From the NCBI RefSeq assembly GCF_001982615.1, contig NZ_MLCO01000059.1:1-49082 (forward strand): a stretch of 49,082 bases of DNA. Direction: 5' to 3'. Shown one piece after another: positions 23,652 to 31,236 of this stretch; within the stretch, counting starts at the first letter, position 1; every line of letters begins with the position of its first letter. This stretch comes from Teichococcus deserti (GTDB lineage Bacteria; Pseudomonadota; Alphaproteobacteria; Acetobacterales; Acetobacteraceae). A model generated the notes under the pieces. That model saw only the letters and a program-made list of their open reading frames with translations. It did not search any database and was not told the DNA's origin. Position numbers and translations under genes: made by a program.

Positions 23652-25604
23652 TCAGCCGCCGGCGCAGGCATGGCAGCTGGCGGCATTGACGGAGGGCGCC
23701 AGGTCGATGCCGGGGTTGCGGTCGAAGAAGCCGCTCGGCGTCAGGCGGAAGCCGGTGCTGATGCAGGGCTGGACGGGAAAGTCCTCCGGCCGCACCGGGT
23801 GATGCAGGCCGAAGCAGTGCCACAGCACCAGGGCGGTGTCGGTGATCGGCCGGTCCTGCTCGGTGATCGCCCAGATGTCGTCCGCGCCGTCGGAATGGTT
23901 CATGTATTCGCCGGCCGGGTAGCGTTCCTCCGGATGCAGCGGCGAAGCCCAGAGATGGTTCTGCGTGAAGCGCGCCCGGCGGCCCGAGGGTGAGCAGGGC
24001 GAGACCATCGGCGTCACCGCATGCAGCGGCTCCAGCTTGTAGGCGGTGGGGCGGCCGACGGCGTTCGTCTTGTCGCTGCTGCACACCTTCCAGTAGCGGT
24101 GGCTCTCCGGCGCCACCCGCCGCCGCGCCGCGCGCTCGGTCGGCAGCAGCGTCTCCGTCTCGAAGAAGGCATTGCCGTAGGGGTTGGCCGGGCCTTCCGG
24201 CTCCGCCTCGGTGTTGCATTCCACCAGGCTGTTGCGGTCGCCATCCACCGCCATCTCGAGGCGCGCGCAGAAGATGTGCTGGTGGATCTGGGCGGCGACT
24301 CCCGGCGCCACCTCCCGCGCGTATTTGCCCGGGTTTCCGGGCAGGCAGGCGGCGGTGTTGACGATGCCGGTGGCCTTGACCTCGAACTGGATGCCGCCAT
24401 CGGTGTGCAGGTACCAGTAGAGCGCGTATTCGTAGTTGCCGACGGTGCAGATGCAGGAGACGACCAGCCGGCGGGCGCGGCGGACCTCGGCCCGGTTGCT
24501 GCGGAAGTCCCAGTGCTTCCAGAGCAGCCCGGCATCCTCCTCGTGGATGCAGATGGCGTTTCCGATGGTCATGACGCCGCCCTGCATGGTGCCGAGATGA
24601 GCGTCGAGATACTGGATCTCGCCCAGGCAGTCGCAGCCGAGCTTCAGCGAGTTGGTCAGCTTGCCGAGCCCGTATTCGCCGACGTCGAAGACGTTCTTGC
24701 GGGCGTGGCCGTTCTCCGGCGAGCCATAGGGCACCACCATCTCGACCAGCGAGGCGCGGTGCAGCACCGGCCGGCCGTCATAGCGGATGTCGTGCAGGGT
24801 CAGCGCCTCGCGCGCGTTGAAGCCGATGCGCAGGCTCCAGCGGTCCCAGCTCAGCTGCCGGCCCTCGAGGCGGAAGCTGACGCCCTCCGGCTGCACCACG
24901 TCGAGCGGCTTGTAGGGCTGGCGCGGTGCTTCCAGGAAGTCGCGGTCGTAATTGTGCTCCGCCATCGGCACGGGCACGACGCCATGGTCGTCGACGCGGA
25001 TCACCGTGCCGCTCATCAGGTCGACGACGGCGTTCAGCCCCTCGATCGGGTGGGCGTAGAAATTCTCGTGCGGCCGCAGCCGCAGCCAGGCGAAGGTGTG
25101 GCACAGCAGCCGGCCTTCCTCGCCGGGGATGCCGAAATTGCCGGCCGACCAGGGATCGACGCAGACCTTCTGCATGTCGGTGATGCCGCGCCTGGCGCAG
25201 GCGGCGATGAAGCGCGGATCCTGGCGGACCAGATCCTCGATGCCGAAGAACTGCTCGATCTGGATCATCGGCCGGGCGTCGGGCAGATGCTTCCGATCCA
25301 CCACGGCCGCGGCGTCGAGGTCCACCACCAGCCGCCACACCCCCGGCGCGCCGGCGCGGAACAGCGCGGCGCGGGCCTGGCGCGGCGGCGGCGGGCCGCC
25401 GGCCTCGAAGCCGCGCAGGGCCGCGCGGTCGGGGTCCTTCAGCTCGATCGTCTCGAACAGCACACCATCGCCGAATTCCGGCGCGGCGCGGAGGACGGCG
25501 ACGACGCGCATCAGCTCCGCCGGGGTCAGCGGATCCAGCGGATGGCAGGACGCGGCGGCCGGCGTGGATGCTCGCGCGCAGCCGCAGACAGACAGGTCGT
25601 GCAT
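23652..25604 (-). CDS. Copper-containing primary-amine oxidase
   Basis: A 650-residue quinoenzyme that oxidises primary amines to aldehydes with release of ammonia and hydrogen peroxide. The topaquinone precursor is Y391 in VGNYEYALYW, and the catalytic base is D334 in YLDAHLG. Two copper His are in HQHIF; the third fits the LHHPVRPEDFP block near the end. There is no signal peptide, so it should stay in the cytoplasm. The ATG at 25604 has GGAGGAA upstream; the frame is open to 25784 but overlaps the hydrolase gene. Likely one operon with the MetX-like hydrolase (82 bp upstream) and the solute-binding protein. Confidence 0.95.
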   Translation of the reverse strand: MHDLSVCGCARASTPAAASCHPLDPLTPAELMRVVAVLRAAPEFGDGVLFETIELKDPDRAALRGFEAGGPPPPRQARAALFRAGAPGVWRLVVDLDAAAVVDRKHLPDARPMIQIEQFFGIEDLVRQDPRFIAACARRGITDMQKVCVDPWSAGNFGIPGEEGRLLCHTFAWLRLRPHENFYAHPIEGLNAVVDLMSGTVIRVDDHGVVPVPMAEHNYDRDFLEAPRQPYKPLDVVQPEGVSFRLEGRQLSWDRWSLRIGFNAREALTLHDIRYDGRPVLHRASLVEMVVPYGSPENGHARKNVFDVGEYGLGKLTNSLKLGCDCLGEIQYLDAHLGTMQGGVMTIGNAICIHEEDAGLLWKHWDFRSNRAEVRRARRLVVSCICTVGNYEYALYWYLHTDGGIQFEVKATGIVNTAACLPGNPGKYAREVAPGVAAQIHQHIFCARLEMAVDGDRNSLVECNTEAEPEGPANPYGNAFFETETLLPTERAARRRVAPESHRYWKVCSSDKTNAVGRPTAYKLEPLHAVTPMVSPCSPSGRRARFTQNHLWASPLHPEERYPAGEYMNHSDGADDIWAITEQDRPITDTALVLWHCFGLHHPVRPEDFPVQPCISTGFRLTPSGFFDRNPGIDLAPSVNAASCHACAGG

Positions 25605-25686
25605 CTCAGGCTTCCTCCGCGGCGCGGCGTGCCTGGCTCTTGCTCCCAGAATCGCGAGCCTGCCGGCAAAGCGGCGCGCCGTCCAG

Positions 25687-26763
25687 TCAGGGTTGGCGCT
25701 TCGGCAGGCCGGCCAGGAATTCGGCCAGCGGCGCCGCCCAGAAGCGGGCGATGCCGGTGGTGCCATGGCCGCGGGTCTCGGCACTGGCCGGGATCATGTG
25801 CAGCCGCGCCTGCGGGATGCGGGCCAGCGCCTGCTCCATCAGCCCGGTCTCCGGCGGGTTGCGCTCGTCATCGGCGGCGTTGATCGCCAGCACCGGCGCG
25901 GTGATCCGCGGCAAGCCTTCGGTCGGGTCGAAGTCGCGCGAGGAATCCCACTGGAACAAGACGTCATTGGCGTCCTGGTTGAAGGGCTGCGCCAGCCGCG
26001 CCTGCAGCAGGCGGTCCGCCGCCTCGCGACTGGGCGCCAGGCTCTGATAGGCGATGCTGCCGCCGCTGGTGGCGATGCCGAAGAACGCGTTGGCGATGCG
26101 CAGCCCGGCCGGCTGGGTGGTGTAGTTGCCGCCCTGCCAGGCCGGGTCGTTGCGCACGGCGTCGATGATCATCCGCCGCATCATCCAGTTGCGCCCGGAC
26201 ATCGGGATCGGCTGCGAGGCCAGCGGCACCAGCCCGTCCATCATCTCCGGCCAGGCGATGCCCCAGAGCCAGGCATGCATGCCGCCCATGGAATTGCCGA
26301 TCACCAGCCGCAGGTGGCGGATGCCCAGCCCTTCGGTGACCAGCCGGTGCTGCGCCAGCACCATGTCGTCGTAGTTGTAGGCCGGAAAGCCGGCGCGCAT
26401 CCCGTCCGACGGCTTGGCCGACTGCCCGGCGCCCAGCGCGTCGGGGATGACGATGAAATACTTCTGGGCATCCAGCGGCTGGCCGGGGCCGAACAGCGCG
26501 CCGGCAAAGGCGGGCGCCAGCATGGCCTGCGCCGAGCCCGCCGTGCCGTGCAGCAGCAGCACCGGCTCGCCCGTGGGGGCGCCGAGCGTCAGGTAGGACA
26601 GCCGCAGCGCCGGCAGCACCGTGCCGTCATGGAAGCGGAAGTCGCGGGCGGTGAACTCGCCCCGCTGCGGCGCGGGATGGTCGGCCGCCAGGGCCGCGCC
26701 CAGCAGGGCCATGGACAGGACAGCACCGGCAGCCAGGCGGCGCAGGGTGATGGCAAGGCGCAT
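25687..26763 (-). CDS. Secreted MetX-like alpha/beta hydrolase
   Basis: A 358-residue protein with a signal peptide (cleavage near ALAAD). The fold is that of homoserine-acetyltransferase-type hydrolases: LLLHGTAG, the nucleophile elbow GNSMGGMHAW, the acid in AADDERNPPE and the base in TRGHGT. Real MetX enzymes are cytoplasmic, so an exported copy is more likely an esterase or amidase acting in the periplasm. GGGGGAGG lies before the ATG. It is first in the likely operon with the amine oxidase and divergent from the second Bug receptor. Confidence 0.86.
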   Translation of the reverse strand: MRLAITLRRLAAGAVLSMALLGAALAADHPAPQRGEFTARDFRFHDGTVLPALRLSYLTLGAPTGEPVLLLHGTAGSAQAMLAPAFAGALFGPGQPLDAQKYFIVIPDALGAGQSAKPSDGMRAGFPAYNYDDMVLAQHRLVTEGLGIRHLRLVIGNSMGGMHAWLWGIAWPEMMDGLVPLASQPIPMSGRNWMMRRMIIDAVRNDPAWQGGNYTTQPAGLRIANAFFGIATSGGSIAYQSLAPSREAADRLLQARLAQPFNQDANDVLFQWDSSRDFDPTEGLPRITAPVLAINAADDERNPPETGLMEQALARIPQARLHMIPASAETRGHGTTGIARFWAAPLAEFLAGLPKRQP

Positions 26764-26961
26764 CCGACGACCTCCCCCTTATCGGCGGCGGCTTCTGCGG
26801 CCCCGCGCGTGATTGGTCGCGAAACTATCGCGCTGTCGCTCGCCGCGCCGCAAGCCTGCGCTTTCGGGCTTTCCAATCCCGCCACGGCGCCGCCATGCTG
26901 GGGGCGTCCAAGAATCCCGGCACCGGGCGCGCGAAGCCCGGGCCGCAGGAGAATGCAAAGC

Positions 26962-27948
26962 ATGATCGATCGCCGCCATCTTCTCGGCGCGGGCGCGGCC
27001 CTGGCTGCCGCCCCTGTCCTGGCGCCCCGGCAGGCCCTGGCCCAGTCAGACTATCCCAACCGCAGCGTGACCATGCTGGTCGGCTTCGCCCCCGGCGGCG
27101 GCACCGATATCATCGCCCGCCTGCTGGCGCCGACGCTGCAGGCCGAGCTCGGCCAGCCGGTCGCCGTCGAGAACCGGGCCGGGGCCAGCGGCACCGTGGC
27201 CTCCGCCGCCGCGGCGAGGGCGAAGCCGGATGGCTACACGCTGGTGATGGGCACGGTCTCGACCCAGTCGGTGGTCGGGCCGCTGATGCGGAACCCGCCC
27301 TACGACCAGGCGCGCGACTTCACGCCGCTGATGCTGGCCGGCACGGTGCCGCTGGTGGCCGTCGTCCCTGCCAATGCGCCGTACAAGGACCTGGCCGGGC
27401 TGATCGCCTTCGCCAAGGCCAATCCGGGCAAGCTGAACTACGCCTCCTCCGGCATCGCGACGCAGCAGCACCTGGCGGCCGAGATGCTGTGCCAGGCCGC
27501 CGGCATCCAGATGACCCACGTGCCCTATCGCGGCACCGGCCCGGTGCTGAACGACCTGATGGCCGGCACGCTGGACCTGGCGATCGACACCCTGCCGACC
27601 CACCTGCCGCATCTGCGCGCCGGCACCACCAAGGCGCTGGCGGTGACCATGCCGGCCCGCGTCGCCAGCCTGCCCGAAGTGCCGACCATCGCCGAGCTGG
27701 GCTATCCGGGCTTCGAGATCAATGTCTGGTACATGATGCTGGGCCCGGCCGGGCTGCCGGCGCCTGTCGTCGACCGCTGCGTCCGCGCCGGCAACAAGGC
27801 GGTCAGCGATCCGATGATCCGCACCCGGCTGGAGGAAGCCGGCTTCATCCCCGGCGGCGGCTCGGCGGAGGATGCGGCGAACCTGGTGCGGCGCGAGGCG
27901 GAACGCTATGCGGCGCTGGTGCAGAAGGCGGGGATCCGGATCGACTGA
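26962..27948 (+). CDS. Bug-family (TctC-like) tripartite tricarboxylate receptor
   Basis: A second periplasmic Bug receptor, 328 residues, with a Tat-like leader (DRRHLLGAGAAL, cleavage near ALAQS). Family motifs are FAPGGGTD, ENRAGASGTV, KPDGYTL and HVPYRGTGP. The start at 26962 is preferred to an ATG at 26953, because AGGAG stands 10 bases before the former and too close to the latter. No TctA/B genes are nearby. The stop is only 3 bp from the convergent fecR-like stop. The ligand is unknown; the divergent amine/hydrolase operon is the best hint. Confidence 0.93.
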   Translation: MIDRRHLLGAGAALAAAPVLAPRQALAQSDYPNRSVTMLVGFAPGGGTDIIARLLAPTLQAELGQPVAVENRAGASGTVASAAAARAKPDGYTLVMGTVSTQSVVGPLMRNPPYDQARDFTPLMLAGTVPLVAVVPANAPYKDLAGLIAFAKANPGKLNYASSGIATQQHLAAEMLCQAAGIQMTHVPYRGTGPVLNDLMAGTLDLAIDTLPTHLPHLRAGTTKALAVTMPARVASLPEVPTIAELGYPGFEINVWYMMLGPAGLPAPVVDRCVRAGNKAVSDPMIRTRLEEAGFIPGGGSAEDAANLVRREAERYAALVQKAGIRID

Positions 27949-27951
27949 GCC

Positions 27952-28950
27952 TCACCCCGCCGAGATCACCACCAGATACCCGGCGATCTGCCGCACCGTG
28001 ACCGGCAGCGTCTGGCCGATCGCCGCCAGCACCGCATCCGGATTGCGGGTGGAGAAGGCGCCGGAGACCGAGATCTCCGCCGTCTTCCGGTCGGTGATCA
28101 GGATCACCCCGCCGCGGTAGCGCTCCAGGTCCTGAACCACCTCGGCCAGCGGCGCGCGGCGGAAGATCAGCTGGTCCTGGCGCCAGGCGGTCGCCGTGCC
28201 GGGGTCGGCGGCGACCGGCCCCTGCAGCCCGGCGACGCCGTAGCTCGCTGCCTCACCGCGCTCCAGCACCACGCGGCGGCCACCCTGCTGCAGCGTGGCG
28301 CGGCCCTCCAGCAGGGCGACCGAAACCCGCTCGGCGCGACGGTGCAGCCCGAGGCTGCCGCCGGTTCCGATCAGCCGCCCGTCGCCAGCCAGCACCTCGA
28401 AGGGGCGGGCAGGGGGCAGGGTCAGCAGCGCTTGGCCGGCATGCAGCGTCAGCCGCCGTGCTGCCCCGGAGAAATCGGCCGACAGCGCACTGGCCGCGTC
28501 GAGCTCGGCGCGGCTGCCGTCGGCGGCCAGCTCCACCACCCGGCGCTCGCCGGTGCCGCTGCGGTAATCGGCGCGGCGGGCGGGGTCGGACAGCCAGAAC
28601 ACCCCCCCGGCCGCAGCCGCCGCCCCGGCCAGGCCCAGCGCCGGGCGCCACAGGCTGCGGCGGCCCTTCGGCAACCCCGCGCCCAGCGCCGCCCGCTGCC
28701 CGTCCAACGCCCCCCACAGCGCCTCCGCCTCGCGCAGCGCCACGGCATGCCGCGGGTCCTCAGCCAGCCAGGCGGCCAGGGCGTCGCGTTCCGCGGCGGG
28801 CCAAGCGGGCTGGCGCGACCGGGTGAACCAGATCGCCGCCTGCTCCTCGATGCGGGTCAGCTCGGCCTCGGGCGACACGGGGAATTCTCCAGGATCAAGG
28901 GGCGGGCGATCACCATGACCCGGCCCGCGGCCCGCCCCATTACCGGCCAT
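27952..28950 (-). CDS. fecR: FecR-family anti-sigma regulator
   Basis: A 332-residue inner-membrane regulator. The N-terminal cytoplasmic part has the DUF4880 pattern (WFTRSRQ...ERDALAAWLAEDPRHAVAL), then a membrane helix near 105-120. Next comes the periplasmic FecR domain (TGERRVVELADG-type start, then a beta-rich part), and a C-terminal STN-like domain (LAEVVQDLERYRGG, ending LVVISAG). In Fec-type signalling, a TonB receptor loaded with a ferric siderophore touches FecR, which then frees or activates FecI. It overlaps fecI by 11 bp. A GTG at 28956 is an alternative start. No intact receptor gene lies next to it. Confidence 0.9.
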   Translation of the reverse strand: MAGNGAGRGPGHGDRPPLDPGEFPVSPEAELTRIEEQAAIWFTRSRQPAWPAAERDALAAWLAEDPRHAVALREAEALWGALDGQRAALGAGLPKGRRSLWRPALGLAGAAAAAGGVFWLSDPARRADYRSGTGERRVVELAADGSRAELDAASALSADFSGAARRLTLHAGQALLTLPPARPFEVLAGDGRLIGTGGSLGLHRRAERVSVALLEGRATLQQGGRRVVLERGEAASYGVAGLQGPVAADPGTATAWRQDQLIFRRAPLAEVVQDLERYRGGVILITDRKTAEISVSGAFSTRNPDAVLAAIGQTLPVTVRQIAGYLVVISAG

Positions 28951-29449
28951 CGTCACTTTCCTCGCGCAGGCGGCGGCGCAGGGCGGCGAGCGAGCGGCTC
29001 ATATGGACCATCACCGTGTTCTCGGAAATCCCGAGCCGCTGGGCGATCTCGGCATAGCTGAGGCCGCGGAACTTGTGCAGGTAGATCACCTGGCGGCCGC
29101 GCGGCGGCAATTCGGCGATCAGCCGCGCCAGCCGGGCCCGCGCCTCGGCGCCCAGCAGCGCCGCCTCGCCGTCGGGCGCGCCATCGGCCAGCTCGACCTC
29201 GTCGACCGGCACCTGGCCGCGCGGCCCGCGCAGCTGCCGGTTGCTGACCAGGTTCGACAGAATCCGCCGCAGGAAGCCGGGGGCGTTCTCGACCGGCGCA
29301 CGCTCCGCATCCCGCAGCCGCGACAGATAACGCACAAAAGTGTCCTGCACCGCGTCGGCCGAGGCCTCGGCGTCGCGCAGCCGCCGGTTAGCTTCGGCCT
29401 TCAGGCGGCTGCGGTGCAGGCGGAACAGGTGGTCCGGGTCGTTGGCCAT
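28940..29449 (-). CDS. fecI: FecI-type ECF sigma factor
   Basis: A 169-residue extracytoplasmic-function sigma factor. Sigma region 2 reads DAVQDTFVRYL with a following FLRRILSNLV; region 4 has LPPRGRQVIYLHKFRGLSYAEIAQRLGIS, the usual helix-turn-helix. It would direct RNA polymerase to an iron-uptake promoter. The frame is open to 29578, but the ATG at 29449 gives the normal ECF N terminus and keeps the Fur-box-like palindrome outside the gene. Coupled by overlap to fecR. Confidence 0.92.
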   Translation of the reverse strand: MANDPDHLFRLHRSRLKAEANRRLRDAEASADAVQDTFVRYLSRLRDAERAPVENAPGFLRRILSNLVSNRQLRGPRGQVPVDEVELADGAPDGEAALLGAEARARLARLIAELPPRGRQVIYLHKFRGLSYAEIAQRLGISENTVMVHMSRSLAALRRRLREESDDGR

Positions 29450-29485
29450 GGCAGCGTGGGGAAGGGATCGCCGCCACCTTAGAGA

Positions 29486-29504
29486 TTTGAGAGTGATTCG
29501 CAAA
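29486..29504. promoter_or_regulatory. Fur-box-like 19-bp palindrome upstream of fecI
   Basis: The 19 bases from TTTGAGA to TCGCAAA form an inverted repeat with seven of nine pairs matched around a central G. Read on the minus strand it resembles the GCGAATnATTCTCA form of Fur box seen in several Proteobacteria. It ends 37 bp before the fecI ATG, in an AT-rich pocket. This fits iron repression of fecI-fecR. The box also faces the divergent hydantoinase genes, about 90 bp away. Confidence 0.6.
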
Positions 29505-29595
29505 TGAGCCGGCAAGAATGTGCCCCGCCCCGTCTTGCTTAAAAAAACGTAAGGGCTCCTGATGGGATTCTCAGACAAGGGAGTCCCTGGCTGCG

Positions 29596-31236
29596 ATGCC
29601 CGATCCGGTAACCCTGGCCGTCTTGCAGGCGCGCTTCACGGCGATCGTCGAGGAAATGGGCGAGGCGCTGCTGCGCACCGCCTATTCACAAATCCTCAAC
29701 GCCTCGCGCGACTTTTCCATCGCGCTCTGCGACGCCGAGGCCCGGCTGGTCGCCCAGGCCGACCATCTGCCCGTGCATGTCGGCGCCATGCCCTATGCCG
29801 TGAAGGCGGTGGCCGAGGCCTTCGCCGGCGACACGCATCCGGGCGACATCTTCCTGGTCAACGACCCGCAGCATGGCGGCAGCCACCTGCCCGACCTGAC
29901 CATCATCATGCCGGTCTTCGACGACGGCGGCACCCTGCGCTTCTGGAGCGTGGTGCGCGCGCATCAGAGCGACATCGGCGGCGCGACGCATGGCGCCTAC
30001 AACCCCTCGGCCACCGAGATCTGGCAGGAGGGCATCCGCATCCCGCCGATCCGCCTGGGCCAGGGCGGCGTGGTGCGGCCCGACCTGCTGACCATGCTGG
30101 CCGCCAACACCCGCCTGCCGCGCGACTTCCGCGGCGACATGCTGGCGTCCGTCGGCGCGGCCCGCCTGGGCGAGAAGCGCCTGCAGGAGGCTTTTTCCCG
30201 CCATGGCGCGGCCGAGGTGTCGGAAGCCGCCATCGCCATCCTCGACCTGGCCGAGGCCGAGGCGCGCCGCATCGTCGAAGCCTGGGAAGACGGGAGCTGG
30301 TCGTCGGAAGTGCTGCTCGACGATGACGGCCGCGGCAACCAGGACATCGCCATCCGCGCGACCGTGACGAAGCAGGGTTCGGCGATCACGGTGGACCTGA
30401 CCAAGAGCGATCCGCAGGTCGCCAGCTTCGTCAATTCCTCCTACGCCAACATGCGCTCGGCGGTGGCCATCGGCTTCGCCTATCTGCTCGACCCCGACAC
30501 GCCGAAGAATGACGGCGTCTTCCGCCTGCTCGAGGTCATCGCCCGCGAGGGCACCATCGTCTGGGCCGCCGAGGGCGCGCCGGTGACGCTGTCGACCAAC
30601 CACTGCGCCCAAGAAATCCTCGAGGCCGTGGTGCGCGCCCTGGGGCAGAGCTGCCCGGACCGCGCCATGGCCGCCTGGGGCAAGCGCTTCCGCATCGCCA
30701 TCACCGGCCGCGACCCGCGCCGCGACCGCCCCTTCGTCTGGCATCTGTTCCATGCCCGGCCGGGAGGCGGCGCCTCGCCGGCCGGCGACGGCTGGGCCTG
30801 CGCCGGCGAATGGCAGGCGGCCGGCGGCATCAAGTTCGGCAGCGTCGAAATGGCCGAGGCGCGTTTTCCACTGTTCTTCGAAAAGCATGAGCTCCGCCCT
30901 GGCTCCGGCGGCGAGGGCAAGTTCCGCGGCGGCGACGGCGGCGAGCTGCGCCTGCATGTCGAGACCGACGCCCCCACCCGCGGCAACACCGCCGGCGAGG
31001 GCGCGCGCTACGGCGCCACGGGCCTGGCCGGCGGCGCCGACGGCCTGCCCCACCACTATGTGCTGAAGCGCGCCGATGGCAGCGAGCGGGTGCTGCTGAC
31101 CAAGGAGACCGGCATCGTCATCGGCCCGGGCGAGGTGCTGGAGGTGAAGTCCGGCGGCGGCGGCGGCTGGGGCCCGCCCGAGCAACGCGACCCCGAGGCG
31201 ACAGCGCGCGACCGCCGCGCGGGAGTGGTGGCATGA
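29596..31236 (+). CDS. hyuB: Hydantoinase/oxoprolinase B subunit (HyuB)
   Basis: A 546-residue subunit of the ATP-dependent hydantoinase/oxoprolinase/acetone-carboxylase family. It has the early AYSQILNASRDFS block, LPVHVGAMP, FLVNDPQHGGSHLPD and GGGGGWGPP at the end. With HyuA it opens lactam or imide rings (such as N-methylhydantoin or 5-oxoproline) using ATP. The hyuA start overlaps its stop as ATGA. The substrate cannot be told from sequence. It is divergent from fecI. Confidence 0.93.
   Translation: MPDPVTLAVLQARFTAIVEEMGEALLRTAYSQILNASRDFSIALCDAEARLVAQADHLPVHVGAMPYAVKAVAEAFAGDTHPGDIFLVNDPQHGGSHLPDLTIIMPVFDDGGTLRFWSVVRAHQSDIGGATHGAYNPSATEIWQEGIRIPPIRLGQGGVVRPDLLTMLAANTRLPRDFRGDMLASVGAARLGEKRLQEAFSRHGAAEVSEAAIAILDLAEAEARRIVEAWEDGSWSSEVLLDDDGRGNQDIAIRATVTKQGSAITVDLTKSDPQVASFVNSSYANMRSAVAIGFAYLLDPDTPKNDGVFRLLEVIAREGTIVWAAEGAPVTLSTNHCAQEILEAVVRALGQSCPDRAMAAWGKRFRIAITGRDPRRDRPFVWHLFHARPGGGASPAGDGWACAGEWQAAGGIKFGSVEMAEARFPLFFEKHELRPGSGGEGKFRGGDGGELRLHVETDAPTRGNTAGEGARYGATGLAGGADGLPHHYVLKRADGSERVLLTKETGIVIGPGEVLEVKSGGGGGWGPPEQRDPEATARDRRAGVVA

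Noticed and set aside
25096-26961. Long N-terminal extension of the second Bug receptor frame
   Set aside because: It is antisense to the amine oxidase and hydrolase genes. The Bug receptor has its own signal peptide and ribosome-binding site at 26962.
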